Shown: in pieces, positions 30,162-41,907 of the stretch
How positions within the stretch are numbered: position 1 is the first letter of the stretch
Layout of the letters: the number at the start of each line of letters is the position of its first letter
DNA from: Brevundimonas pondensis
Lineage (GTDB): Bacteria; Pseudomonadota; Alphaproteobacteria; Caulobacterales; Caulobacteraceae
Reading direction: 5' to 3'
DNA: 64,000 nt
Assembly: GCF_017487345.1 (NCBI RefSeq)
Contig: NZ_CP062006.1
Coordinates: 2,052,001 to 2,116,000, forward strand
The notes under the pieces: generated by a model
Database searches by the model: none
What the model was told of the DNA's origin: nothing
Seen by the model: the letters and a program-made list of their open reading frames with translations, nothing else
Made by a program: the position numbers and the translations under genes

Positions 30162-32164
30162 TGGGCAGGCTCCGGCGGGGGCGCGGCGACTTCGACGGCG
30201 GGCGCTTCAAGGGTCGGCGCATCGACAGGCTCGCCGCGCGCTTCGGCCTCACGCGCGCCGGCGTCTTCGGGTGCTTCAAAGCCCGCCTGTTCGATGCGGG
30301 CGCGAATCTCAGGGTCTTTCAGCAGCGCCACCTTCATGACCTCTCGCGCACGCGGCGCACCGGCCGTGCCGCCGCCCAGACCACCGTGCTGCACGATCAC
30401 CGACACGGCGTAACGCGGGTTGTCGGTCGGGGCGTAGGCGATGAAGAGGTTGTGGTCCTTTTGCGCCCAGGGTCGCCCTGCCCCCTTGCGCGATCCCGCG
30501 CCATAGTTCTGGGCCTGGGCCGTGCCGGTCTTGCCCGCCATGCGGACGGCGCCGAGCCCCAGCTGGCTATTGCGGAAACCTGTGCCGCCCACGTCCGTCA
30601 CGGCCTCCATACCGTCACGCAGCACCTTCAACAGGGCGGGATCAAACGGCAGGTCGGCGAACGCCGTGCCGGAGGTCTGCTCCACCCCGCCGATCGACTT
30701 GATCAGACGCGGCGTCACCGCCTTCTGTCCATTGGCGATGCGGGAAGTATAGACCGCCAGTTGCAAGGCGTTGACGTTCAGCGCGCCCTGCCCGATGCCA
30801 TAGCTTGGCGTCTCGCCCGGATACCACTTGCCGTCGCCGCGCACAGGGTTTCTGCGGCGCCATTCGCGATCCGGCACCAGGCCGACCTTCTGGCCTGTCA
30901 GGCCGATGTCGAAGCTCTGACCGAACCCCATTTCGCGCGCGGTTTCAGCAATGGCGTCGGGGCCGAACTCGGTCGCAATGGTCATGAAATAGACGTTGCA
31001 CGACGCCTTGATGGCCCCGCGCAGATCCAGCGCGCCGTGCCGTCCCAGGCAGGCGAAACGCCGGCCCAGGAAGAAGCTGCCGTTGCAGACCACGCGACGG
31101 TTGGGGTCCCAGCCCCGCTTCATCGCCGCCAGACCCACGACCGGCTTGAAGGTCGAGCCCGGCGCGAAGGTGCCGCCCAGAGCCTTGTCCAGCAGTGGAC
31201 GACGTTCGTAATCGGCCAGTGCGCGATAGATCTTCGACGGCACGCCCGAAACGAACAGGTTGGGGTCGAACGAGGGCGACGAGACCATGGCCAGGATATC
31301 GCCGTTGCGCACGTCCATGACGACGCAGCTTCCCGCCTCCTCGCCGAACACCTCAAGCGCCCGGTTCTGGACGTCGTTGTCCAGCGTCAGCACCACCTCG
31401 GCGCCCTGAACGGCCGGCTTTGAACCTGCGACGTCCTCGGCCACCACGCGACCACGCGCGTCCACCTCCACCCGTTTGCCGCCGGCCTCGCCGCGCAGGT
31501 CGGTGTCCAGCGACTTCTCGATGCCCTGGCGGCCGATGCGGAAGCCGGGATTGAACAGGATGGAGGGTGGCTGCTCGCCCTTGTCGCGGATCGCCTTGAC
31601 GTCGCGATCCGAGACCTTGGCCACATAGCCGATCACATGGGCGTAGGCCCCGCCGAACGGATAGTAGCGGGCCTCGTTCATGTCCGCCATGACGCCTGGC
31701 AGTTCAGCGGCGTGCAGGTTGACCTTGGAGAATTCCTCCCAGGTCAGGTCGGCCTTGACCGGGACAGGCGAAAAACGCGGCGCGGCGTTGATCTCGCGGA
31801 TCAGGGTGCGGCGACGCTCCAGGGTGTCGGGCAGAAGCTGGCCCAGCAGGTCCAGGGTCTGGTCCAGGTCCTTGGTCTCGTCGCGCACGACCAGGACACG
31901 AAAGCTGGGCCGGTTGCCGGCGATGGTGACGCCGTTGCGGTCCTTGATCAGACCGCGCGGCGGCGGAACCAGGCGGAAGTTGAACTGATTGTTGGTGGCG
32001 AGGGTGGCGTATTCCTCGGCCTTGACGATCTGCAACTGAGCCAGACGCCCGACCAGAGCCGCTGTCCCCAGCGCCATGCCCCCGCCCAGCAGGAAGGTTC
32101 GCCGCAGGAAAGAGCCCTGCCGCTCATTCACATCCGAGAAGAAGATATGGGGTTCGCTGCTCAT
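30158..32164 (-). CDS. mrdA: Penicillin-binding protein 2 (elongasome transpeptidase)
   Basis: The 668-residue class B PBP has an N-terminal membrane anchor after about 25 residues and a dimerisation/pedestal region. The transpeptidase domain carries GSTFKP (catalytic serine), KASCN and AGKTGTAQ. The last 45 residues are Pro/Ala/Glu-rich and probably disordered. It crosslinks peptidoglycan in the Rod complex with RodA, MreC and MreD. It overlaps both neighbours (mreD and rodA) by four bases. Confidence 0.97.
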   Translation of the reverse strand: MSSEPHIFFSDVNERQGSFLRRTFLLGGGMALGTAALVGRLAQLQIVKAEEYATLATNNQFNFRLVPPPRGLIKDRNGVTIAGNRPSFRVLVVRDETKDLDQTLDLLGQLLPDTLERRRTLIREINAAPRFSPVPVKADLTWEEFSKVNLHAAELPGVMADMNEARYYPFGGAYAHVIGYVAKVSDRDVKAIRDKGEQPPSILFNPGFRIGRQGIEKSLDTDLRGEAGGKRVEVDARGRVVAEDVAGSKPAVQGAEVVLTLDNDVQNRALEVFGEEAGSCVVMDVRNGDILAMVSSPSFDPNLFVSGVPSKIYRALADYERRPLLDKALGGTFAPGSTFKPVVGLAAMKRGWDPNRRVVCNGSFFLGRRFACLGRHGALDLRGAIKASCNVYFMTIATEFGPDAIAETAREMGFGQSFDIGLTGQKVGLVPDREWRRRNPVRGDGKWYPGETPSYGIGQGALNVNALQLAVYTSRIANGQKAVTPRLIKSIGGVEQTSGTAFADLPFDPALLKVLRDGMEAVTDVGGTGFRNSQLGLGAVRMAGKTGTAQAQNYGAGSRKGAGRPWAQKDHNLFIAYAPTDNPRYAVSVIVQHGGLGGGTAGAPRAREVMKVALLKDPEIRARIEQAGFEAPEDAGAREAEARGEPVDAPTLEAPAVEVAAPPPEPAQ

Positions 32165-32679
32165 CGGAAGCGCACGTCGGCGTCGTCAAATCGCTGGATC
32201 AGCCAGTCGGCCAGGGGGAAGAGCAACAGGGTCGGCACGACCTGCCCCAAGACGGCCAGGATGCTCGGCGCGTTGCCCACCGTCATCGTAGTGATCATGT
32301 AGGCCAGGAAGAAGGCGAAGCCCGTCGAGGCGACATAGAGGGCGAACAGGACGATGGTCGCCTGCCCCGCCAGGAAGTTCGAGGCCAGCAGGATGGCGCC
32401 ATAGACGGCCAGAAGGCTGAGCGGCCACAATCCCAGGGGACCGCCCCAGAAGAGGTCCAAAAACAGTCCCAGACCGAACAACACCGCGGGCGCCAGCATG
32501 GACGGCCGGATCAGGGGCCAGGCGAAGGCCAGAACGATCGGCAGAACCGGCTCGGGCAGATTCAGACCGAACAGCCGGAAAGGAATGGCCAGCAGCACCG
32601 TGACCGCGATCGCGGCCAGGGCCGGATAGACAATCCACTGCAGCGGGCCGACGACGCGGACCGTGATCGCCCGTCTCAC
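32161..32679 (-). CDS. mreD: Rod shape-determining protein MreD
   Basis: The 172-residue integral membrane protein has about five hydrophobic helices and an internal FGLGLFLDLFWGGPLGLWPLSLLAVYGAI segment typical of MreD. Sequence conservation in this family is low, so the identification leans on hydrophobic profile and its place between mreC and mrdA. Four-base overlaps on both sides indicate tight translational coupling within the elongasome operon. Confidence 0.92.
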   Translation of the reverse strand: MRRAITVRVVGPLQWIVYPALAAIAVTVLLAIPFRLFGLNLPEPVLPIVLAFAWPLIRPSMLAPAVLFGLGLFLDLFWGGPLGLWPLSLLAVYGAILLASNFLAGQATIVLFALYVASTGFAFFLAYMITTMTVGNAPSILAVLGQVVPTLLLFPLADWLIQRFDDADVRFR

Positions 32680-33881
32680 TCTGCGGCTCCCGCAGGCGTG
32701 GGTTCGGCGTCGGACGTGGAGGCGGCGGGCTGAGGCGCGGGCGCCGCCGGCCTGGGCGCCGCGGGGCGCGGCTGAGGCGTCGCCGGACGGGTGACGGCAG
32801 GACGGGACGTGACCGTCGCTGGCGCTCGAGCCGGGGCGGTCGTCGTTGCGGCAGGCGCAGGAACGGGCGCCGGCGGCGGGGCGGCGTTGGCGGCGCGCAC
32901 ACGCTCGGCCGTCGCGGCGGCGGCGGCGGCGCGGCGGGTGGCCACATCCTGAATGGCGGCGGCCTGGGCCGGAGTCGGCGGCGGCGCGACAGCCAGGCTG
33001 GCCAGCGGCGGGGCGTTCAGGGCGTTCTGGTCCGCCAGTTGGCCAAAGTCCTGGAACAGCAGGACGCGGACATAGTCGATGGCGGTACGATCGCTGAACA
33101 GCTTGACGCGCCAGGTCCCGTCGACGCCCTTGGCGGCCACACCGATGGGCAGGCCGCGCGGGAAACCGCCGCCGTCGCCCGAAGTCATGATGCGGTCGCC
33201 TTCCTGCACCGCCCCCTGGCCGCGCACGTAGTCAAGGCGCGGGCTGCCGCTGCCATCGCCGGTCAGCATGGCGCGGGCGTCGGTGCGTTCCACCAGAACC
33301 GGCGTGCGCGAGGCCACATCGGTCAGCAACAGCATGCGGCTATTGCCCGACGACACGCCCATGATGCGACCGACCAGGCCATGCTCGCTGAGCACAGGAT
33401 TGCCGATGCGGACGCCCTTGGCGGCGCCGATGTTCAGCAGGCGCGAGCGGGCAAAGGGACCGCGAGCATCGGTGATGGCCAGCCCCGTCACCATGGGGAT
33501 GGGCGGCTCGGTCTTGACGCCCAGCATCTGTTCATAACGGGCGTTGACGTTCTTCAGCGCCAGCGCCTCGTCGCGCCAGGCGCTCAGTTCGACGATCTCG
33601 GCGCGCAGCCGCCGGTTCTCGGACACGGCGAAGAAGTAACCCTTGACGTATTCGACGGCGTTGCCGGTCCAGCGGACAGGCGCGGCGACCACGCCGCCCA
33701 CGGGGGCGGCGCCGGTCTCGAATGCGGCCCGGGCCGGAGCATAGCCGTCGATGTCCTGAGAGCCGCCGCGACCGCCAAGCAGAAGCATGCCGGCGCCGAC
33801 CAGGCCGACGACCACCACGACCGCGGCCGTCCAGGCCAGCGGCACCTTGATGTTCTCGAACGGTCCGTCGCGAAACGCCAC
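32676..33881 (-). CDS. mreC: Rod shape-determining protein MreC with extended C-terminal tail
   Basis: The 401-residue protein has a short cytoplasmic start, one membrane helix (VVVVVGLVGAGMLLL), a coiled-coil (ENRRLRAEIVELSAWRDEALALK) and the beta-barrel MreC domain. The domain includes NIGAAKGVRIGNPVLSEHGLVGRIMGVSSGNSRMLLLTDV. After about residue 290 comes a 110-residue tail almost entirely of Pro, Ala, Thr and Arg, longer than in typical MreC. MreC links MreB to PBP2. Its stop overlaps the mreD start by four bases, while 115 bases separate it from mreB. Confidence 0.95.
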   Translation of the reverse strand: MAFRDGPFENIKVPLAWTAAVVVVVGLVGAGMLLLGGRGGSQDIDGYAPARAAFETGAAPVGGVVAAPVRWTGNAVEYVKGYFFAVSENRRLRAEIVELSAWRDEALALKNVNARYEQMLGVKTEPPIPMVTGLAITDARGPFARSRLLNIGAAKGVRIGNPVLSEHGLVGRIMGVSSGNSRMLLLTDVASRTPVLVERTDARAMLTGDGSGSPRLDYVRGQGAVQEGDRIMTSGDGGGFPRGLPIGVAAKGVDGTWRVKLFSDRTAIDYVRVLLFQDFGQLADQNALNAPPLASLAVAPPPTPAQAAAIQDVATRRAAAAAATAERVRAANAAPPPAPVPAPAATTTAPARAPATVTSRPAVTRPATPQPRPAAPRPAAPAPQPAASTSDAEPTPAGAAE

Positions 33882-33910
33882 GGCCAGCCTTCCTACCTAG
33901 AGATCCGGGA

Positions 33911-33931
33911 CCGGCGAGCCTCGCTCGCCGG
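33911..33931. other. Perfect hairpin in the mreB-mreC gap
   Basis: An eight-base perfect stem (CCGGCGAG, loop CCTCG, CTCGCCGG) sits about 30 bases before the mreC start. It lacks a T-tract on either strand, so it is not a standard intrinsic terminator. It may protect or process the mreB message, giving higher MreB than MreC levels. Confidence 0.45.
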
Positions 33932-33996
33932 CGGTGAGAGCCTATCGCAAAAACCGATTCCCGAAGAAGACGGCGTCTACGACAGGCTGTTCAGCC

Positions 33997-35046
<1,050 letters not shown>

Positions 35047-35288
35047 TTACCGCTTGTTCGGGCCTGGTAGGGCGTGAGTCTTGTTCGTCCGCTGTGGCGA
35101 CGCCCCTGCCCCGCGCACCCATGTGCGCCGAGCCGTCCTGATCGTCCTCGCCGAGCCGACTACAGGCCCGTTTGCCCGCATGGCGCGTCGATTGCAAGCG
35201 CCTATGACTCGCCGATCACAGCCTTGTCACGGCAAGGCTTGAAAGCCCGTCCGCTCAAGCTTTCCAGCCCCGCTTGCACCTCGATGCG

Positions 35289-35903
35289 TCAGATCGCCGA
35301 CAGCCCCTCGGCCGCGAGCGCTCGCTGAACGGCGGGACGCGATTGCACCCGGTCCAGATGGGCGTTCAGACGGGGGAAGCGCGCCTTGTCCAGCAGGTCG
35401 GCCTGACGCGCCCACCGCGTGAAGACCATCAGGTATCCATCCGTCACCGAATGATCCTCGCCCAACGCCCAGGGACCGACCAGCAAATGCTGTTCCGCCA
35501 GATCATACTTGGCGAAGGCCTGCTCCAGCGCTTCAGCGCGCACCGCCCCCTCCAGCGGAGGACGCGAGAACAGCACCTTGCCGATGGCAGGGTGCAGGGA
35601 CGAGGCCAGCCAGGCGTTGAAGGCCTGCATCCGGGCGAAGGCGTAGGCCTCGGTCGGCGCCAGACCGGCTTGCGGATGGGTCTGAGCCACATAGGTCAGG
35701 ATGGCGACGTTCTGAGTTATGACGCCTTGCTCAGTCGCCAAGGCCGGCGTCACGCCCGCCGGATTGATCGCCAGATACTCCGGGGTGCGCTGTTCGCCCT
35801 GTCGCAGGTCGATTTTCTGCAGCTCATAGTCAGTGCCCGCCTCTTCCAACGCGATGTGCGAGGCCATGGCGCAGGCGCCGGGCGAATAATAGAGTTTCAG
35901 CAT
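35289..35903 (-). CDS. gst: Glutathione S-transferase, beta-class-like
   Basis: The 204-residue protein begins MLKLYYSPGACAMASHIALEEAG, where the cysteine at residue 10 is the catalytic residue of bacterial beta-class GSTs. The thioredoxin-like half continues with YLAINPAGVTPALATEQG and the glutathione-contacting TQNVAILTYVA. The all-helical C-terminal half ends with the usual VQSRPAVQRAL. It probably conjugates or reduces small electrophiles in the cytosol. Confidence 0.92.
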   Translation of the reverse strand: MLKLYYSPGACAMASHIALEEAGTDYELQKIDLRQGEQRTPEYLAINPAGVTPALATEQGVITQNVAILTYVAQTHPQAGLAPTEAYAFARMQAFNAWLASSLHPAIGKVLFSRPPLEGAVRAEALEQAFAKYDLAEQHLLVGPWALGEDHSVTDGYLMVFTRWARQADLLDKARFPRLNAHLDRVQSRPAVQRALAAEGLSAI

Positions 35904-35916
35904 CGTCGTCTCCCGT

Positions 35917-37966
<2,050 letters not shown>

Positions 37967-37979
37967 CTGAAGTAACCGC

Positions 37980-38387
37980 CTAGAGCGGCGCCGGCGGAAT
38001 GTTCAACGTCGGCGCTGTCTTCAGGATGAAGGACAGGCACCAGTCCGTGGCCCGCCGCGAGTTGTCGAGATCGCCATCAACGGTGCGGGTCAGGAGACAG
38101 GCCGCATCGGGCCGATACTCGCTATTGGCCCCGGCATAAATGACCAGGCCGGCCCCCGGCCCTGTCGCGCGCCGATAGGTCATCTTCAGGGCGCCGGATT
38201 TTTTGAGAGTGAACGCGCCCGCCTCGCCTCCGCCCAGCAGATCGCGAACCTGGGCGTCAGGATCACCGGGCGCCAGGCGAAACAGCTCGGCCTTCAAGGC
38301 GTCGCCCGGCTGAGCCGTCATGGTGAATCGCGGCAAGTCTTGCGGGGTCGCCGTCAGCATCCCCACAATAACGAGCGACAGCAGCAT
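37980..38387 (-). CDS. Hypothetical exported protein
   Basis: The 135-residue protein has a short hydrophobic N-terminus (MLLSLVIVGMLTA), probably a signal sequence, and a small beta-rich domain containing two cysteines (DAACLLTR and TDWCLSF). No family was recognised. Its ATG overlaps the stop of the polyprenyl synthase gene (TGATG at 38387), so it is translated from the same message. The upstream part of the open frame belongs to the synthase gene in another frame. Confidence 0.6.
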   Translation of the reverse strand: MLLSLVIVGMLTATPQDLPRFTMTAQPGDALKAELFRLAPGDPDAQVRDLLGGGEAGAFTLKKSGALKMTYRRATGPGAGLVIYAGANSEYRPDAACLLTRTVDGDLDNSRRATDWCLSFILKTAPTLNIPPAPL

Positions 38388-39418
38388 CAGGCCGCGCGGC
38401 TGACCGCGAAGTCGGCCAGGTCTTGCAGCGCCGAGCGCCAGTCGCTGGCCGGCAGGACCGACAACGCCGCCTTGGCCCAATCGGCGTAGTCGCCGGCGGC
38501 GTCCAGCGTCGCCTCGACCGCGCCCGTGCCCAGGATCAGTTCGCGGGCGCGGGTGAAGTCCTCGGGCGTGCGTTCGCCCTTGGTGATGACGCGGTCCCAG
38601 AACAGGTCTTCCTTGCCCTTGGTGCGCTGGACGGCCAGCAGCAGAGGCAGGGTGGCCTTGCCCTCGTTGAAGTCGTCACCCGCGTTCTTACCCAGGGTCG
38701 CCGTGTCGCTGCCGTAGTCCAGAGCGTCGTCGGCCAGTTGGAAGGCGATGCCGAGCGCCATGCCGTAGTCACGCAGAGCCTTGACCTGTTCCTCGGTCGC
38801 GCCGGCGCCCACCGCGCCCGACTCGGCGGCGGCGGCGAACAGTTCGGCGGTCTTGGCTCGGATGATTTGCAGATAGGTGTCCTGATCCAGGTTCAGGTCA
38901 TGGGCGCGCGTCAGCTGCAGCACCTCACCCTCGGCGATGACGCTGGAGGCCGTGGCAAGGATGCCGAGCGCCCGCAGGGAATCCGTCTCGACCATCAGCT
39001 CGAAGGCGCGCGCGAACAGGAAGTCGCCAACCAGCACCGACGAGGCCGCGCCCCAGATCAGATGCGCCGCCACCTTGCCGCGGCGCATTTCCGAACCGTC
39101 GACGATGTCGTCGTGCAGCAGGGTGGCGGTGTGGATGAACTCGACCGAGGCGGCCAGCTTCCTGGCGCCCTCAATGGCGCCCGTCGCGCCGATGGCGCGG
39201 GCCGCAGCGACGGTCAGCAGCGGACGCAGACGCTTGCCGCCCGCCGAGACCAGATGCTCGGCCAGCATGGGGATCACCGGCACGTCGGACTGCATCCGGG
39301 CGATGATCAGGGCGTCAACCGCCGCCATGTCGTCCTTCGCCAGACGAACAAGAGCATCCACATCGCCCTTGGGGCGGGGAGCGGCGACGAATGCTGCGTC
39401 CACGAAAATCTCTTTCAA
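38387..39418 (-). CDS. ispB: Polyprenyl (octaprenyl/decaprenyl-type) diphosphate synthase
   Basis: The 343-residue trans-prenyltransferase has the first aspartate-rich motif DDIVDGSEMRRG and the second DDALDYGSD, plus GGKRLRPLL. It condenses isopentenyl diphosphate units to build the long side chain of ubiquinone. A small residue pattern before the first motif (FIHTATLLHDD) is typical of long-chain synthases. It draws on the isopentenyl diphosphate pool to which the type 2 isomerase of this window also belongs, but the genes are far apart. Confidence 0.93.
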   Translation of the reverse strand: MKEIFVDAAFVAAPRPKGDVDALVRLAKDDMAAVDALIIARMQSDVPVIPMLAEHLVSAGGKRLRPLLTVAAARAIGATGAIEGARKLAASVEFIHTATLLHDDIVDGSEMRRGKVAAHLIWGAASSVLVGDFLFARAFELMVETDSLRALGILATASSVIAEGEVLQLTRAHDLNLDQDTYLQIIRAKTAELFAAAAESGAVGAGATEEQVKALRDYGMALGIAFQLADDALDYGSDTATLGKNAGDDFNEGKATLPLLLAVQRTKGKEDLFWDRVITKGERTPEDFTRARELILGTGAVEATLDAAGDYADWAKAALSVLPASDWRSALQDLADFAVSRAA

Positions 39419-39504
39419 CTCAGGGGGCGAACAGGGAGATTCGCCCGGAAATCACACGCATCCGCTTGCCCGAACGCGATGCGGCGCACAATGGTGGCGG
39501 CGTC

Positions 39505-40275
39505 ATGACGGGTCAAGCCGGGTCAACCCTTACCGCCGCCGCCGAAGTTGCGGAATCCGCCCTGCTGGGCGGGCGCGTCCGGCTGCGCCAGCCCGTGAAG
39601 GGCTATCGCGCGGGCATGGACGCCGCGCTTTTGGCCGCCGCTGTGGACGCCAAGCCGGGCGAACGACTGATCGAGGCGGGTTGCGGCGCTGGCGCGGTCT
39701 TGATGCAGGTGGCGGCGCGGCGGCCGGGCGTGTTTCTCATCGGACTGGAGCGCGACCTGACCGCCACCGGACTGGCGCGCGAGAACGCTGCACTGAACGG
39801 CGTGGATGACCGCACGACCATTGTCAGCGGCGATGTGGCGCAGGGGTTTCGCGCGCTGGACCAGCCGACCTTCGACTGGGCGATCAGCAACCCGCCCTTC
39901 TTCGACGACCCCGGCGCGCTGCGAGCGCCCGGCCCCGGCAAGATGGGCGCCTGGATGGCCGACGACGGTTTGAAGGCCTGGACCGGCTTTCTGCTGAAAG
40001 CGGTGCGCGAGGGCGGGAAGATCGTGGTCATCCACCGCGCCGACCGCTTGGCCGACCTGCTGGCTCTGCTGGGCGACAAGGCCGGCTCCTTCGCCATCCG
40101 CCCTATCCAGCCCTACGCCGACCAGCCCGCCAAGCGGGTGATGGTTCAGGCCATCAAGACCGGCAAGGCCCCGCTGCGGCTGCTCCCCCCCCTGGTCCTG
40201 CACGACCGCACCGACGCCAAGCACAGCCCCGAGGCCGAGGCCATCCTGCGCGGCGAGGCGGCCCTGCCTTTCTGA
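39505..40275 (+). CDS. tRNA1(Val) adenine-N6 methyltransferase-like protein (TrmN6/YfiC family)
   Basis: The 256-residue protein has SAM-binding motif I LIEAGCGAGAVLMQVA and the N6-adenine methyltransferase motif ISNPPFFDD. The arrangement (a short N-terminal beta segment RVRLRQPVKGYRAGMDAALLAAAV) is characteristic of YfiC/TrmN6, which methylates A37 of tRNA1-Val. The start is the ATG at 39505; the frame further upstream lacks conserved sequence. The final bases overlap a small tandem duplication. Confidence 0.85.
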   Translation: MTGQAGSTLTAAAEVAESALLGGRVRLRQPVKGYRAGMDAALLAAAVDAKPGERLIEAGCGAGAVLMQVAARRPGVFLIGLERDLTATGLARENAALNGVDDRTTIVSGDVAQGFRALDQPTFDWAISNPPFFDDPGALRAPGPGKMGAWMADDGLKAWTGFLLKAVREGGKIVVIHRADRLADLLALLGDKAGSFAIRPIQPYADQPAKRVMVQAIKTGKAPLRLLPPLVLHDRTDAKHSPEAEAILRGEAALPF

Positions 40276-40300
40276 AGCCTCCGCTTTCTGAAGCCGTCCG
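40268..40300 (+). repeat. Short tandem duplication at the methyltransferase stop codon
   Basis: The unit CTTTCTGAAGCC(G)TCCG occurs twice in a row, at 40268-40283 and 40284-40300, differing by one base. The first copy contains the TGA stop of the methyltransferase gene, so the second copy lies in the spacer before the next gene. Probably a slippage product. Confidence 0.6.
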
Positions 40301-40319
40301 CTTGGCCTAAGAACCCGCC

Positions 40320-40931
40320 ATGTCCCTGCGCCCCCTCTTCCCGACCCAAGTGTATGAAGCCTCGCTGGCCGACGCCGCCGCCTGGCCCGAACTGCACGAG
40401 GAAATCCTCGACCTCTGCCTGGTCATGGCCGAGGAGGACGAGGCCGGGATCGAATGGTGCAAGGCCAACCACTATCCGGGCTACACCTCCTACGGCTCGA
40501 TCAACGACCTGCCGCACCGCTTCCCCGAGTTCGCCGAGCTCAAGAAGCTGCTGGACAAGCACGCCGCCGCCTACGCCAAGGCGCTGCATTTCGATCTGGC
40601 GAGGAAGCCCAAGCTCGACAACCTGTGGGTCAATGTCCTGATGCCCGGCGGCGGCCACACCGGCCACATCCACCCGCACGCCATCATTTCCGGCACCATC
40701 TACATCCACGTGCCCGACGGCGCCTCGTCGCTGAAGATCGAGGACCCGCGTCTGGTCATGATGATGGCCCGCCCCGGCCTGACCGCCGAGGCGACCGAGG
40801 CCGAGAAGCCCTTCGTCTATCTGAAGCCCGCCTCAGGCACGATCCTGATGTGGGAAAGCTGGCTGCGCCACGAGGTGCCCGCCAACCGCGCCGAGGAACA
40901 GCGTATCTCGATCAGCTTCAACTACGCCTGA
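40320..40931 (+). CDS. TIGR02466 family protein, putative 2-oxoglutarate/Fe(II) oxygenase
   Basis: The 203-residue protein has a jelly-roll type core with HIHPHAIISGTIYIHVP in its middle and GTILMWESWLRHEVPAN near the end. The final segment, EEQRISISFNYA, has the Arg expected for 2-oxoglutarate binding. The N-terminal RPLFPTQVYEASL is typical of TIGR02466. Substrates are unknown for most members. It stands alone between the methyltransferase and esterase genes. Confidence 0.85.
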   Translation: MSLRPLFPTQVYEASLADAAAWPELHEEILDLCLVMAEEDEAGIEWCKANHYPGYTSYGSINDLPHRFPEFAELKKLLDKHAAAYAKALHFDLARKPKLDNLWVNVLMPGGGHTGHIHPHAIISGTIYIHVPDGASSLKIEDPRLVMMMARPGLTAEATEAEKPFVYLKPASGTILMWESWLRHEVPANRAEEQRISISFNYA

Positions 40932-40995
40932 CCGCCCCTTCAGCGCCACATTCACCCTGAAGTCTGCCCTTCTGGTGAAGCTTGAGGGGGCCTCC

Positions 40996-41907
40996 ATGCG
41001 GGCATTGGGACTGGCGACGATTCTGGTGGCGGCGAGCCTCGCCGCAGGCTGCGGCGAACGGGCCGACGCACAAACCGCGACCGAAACCGCCGCCGAGGGC
41101 GCGCCCTATGTGTTGAAGGGCACCCAGGTCTGGTCAGTTCCCGATCCGGTCTCGGGCCGTGAATACGAGGTCTTCGTCAGCCTGCCCGCCAGCTATGAGG
41201 CCGAGCCGAACCGACGCTATCCGGTCCTCTATGTCACCGACGCCGACTACGCCTTCCCCATCATCCGCCAGATCGCCCGGCGCGTGAATCTGGAGGGCCC
41301 GGTGATCGAGGAGTTCATCCTGGTCGGCCTGTCCTACGCCAGGGGCGACGGCGGGGCCGACAGCCGCCGCCGCGACTACACCCCCACGCCGAACGGCCCG
41401 CGCAACTCAGCCGGGTCCGTGCACGGCGGCGGCGCGGCCTATCAGACCTATCTGAAGACCCAGGCCCTGCCCTTCGTGGATCAGAAGTTCCGCACCGATC
41501 CGGCCCGCCGCGTCCTGTTGGGCCACTCCTACGGCGGGCTGCTGGGGGCCCAGATCATGTTCACCGATCCGACGATGTTCAGCGGCTATGTCCTGGGCAG
41601 CCCGTCCTTCTGGTACGACAAGCGCCACATGATGAAGATGGAGGCGGACTACGCCCGCAGCCACCGCGACCTGCCCGCCGAGGTCTTCATGTACGTCGGC
41701 GCCTTCGAAGCCCCCGGCCCCACCGCCCGGCACAACAGCGAGGCGGACATGGTCGGCGACATGCGCACCATGGAACGATTGCTGAAATCGCGCGCCTATC
41801 CGGGTCTCAGCGTCCAGTCGACCGTGCTCGAAAATGAGGACCACCTGACGGTCGCCCCCGTCGGCTTCACCCGCGCTCTGATGGCCGTCTTGCCGGCCAG
41901 GCCCTAG
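40996..41907 (+). CDS. Putative esterase, alpha/beta hydrolase lipoprotein (PF00756-type)
   Basis: The 303-residue protein has a signal peptide ending LAAGC, a lipobox, then an esterase domain of the IroE/enterochelin-esterase type. It begins YEVFVSLPASYEAEPNRRYPVLYVTDAD. The nucleophile elbow is GHSYGGLLGA and the C-terminal histidine lies in ENEDHLTV. The start at 40996 follows a strong GAGGGGG; the frame before it is not conserved. It is probably lipid-anchored in the periplasm. Its stop shares a CTAG with that of the convergent serine hydrolase. Confidence 0.87.
   Translation: MRALGLATILVAASLAAGCGERADAQTATETAAEGAPYVLKGTQVWSVPDPVSGREYEVFVSLPASYEAEPNRRYPVLYVTDADYAFPIIRQIARRVNLEGPVIEEFILVGLSYARGDGGADSRRRDYTPTPNGPRNSAGSVHGGGAAYQTYLKTQALPFVDQKFRTDPARRVLLGHSYGGLLGAQIMFTDPTMFSGYVLGSPSFWYDKRHMMKMEADYARSHRDLPAEVFMYVGAFEAPGPTARHNSEADMVGDMRTMERLLKSRAYPGLSVQSTVLENEDHLTVAPVGFTRALMAVLPARP

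Noticed and set aside
40975..40996. Upstream GTG start for the esterase lipoprotein
   Set aside because: The ATG at 40996 follows a strong GAGGGGG and directly opens a lipoprotein signal peptide; the extension would spoil it.
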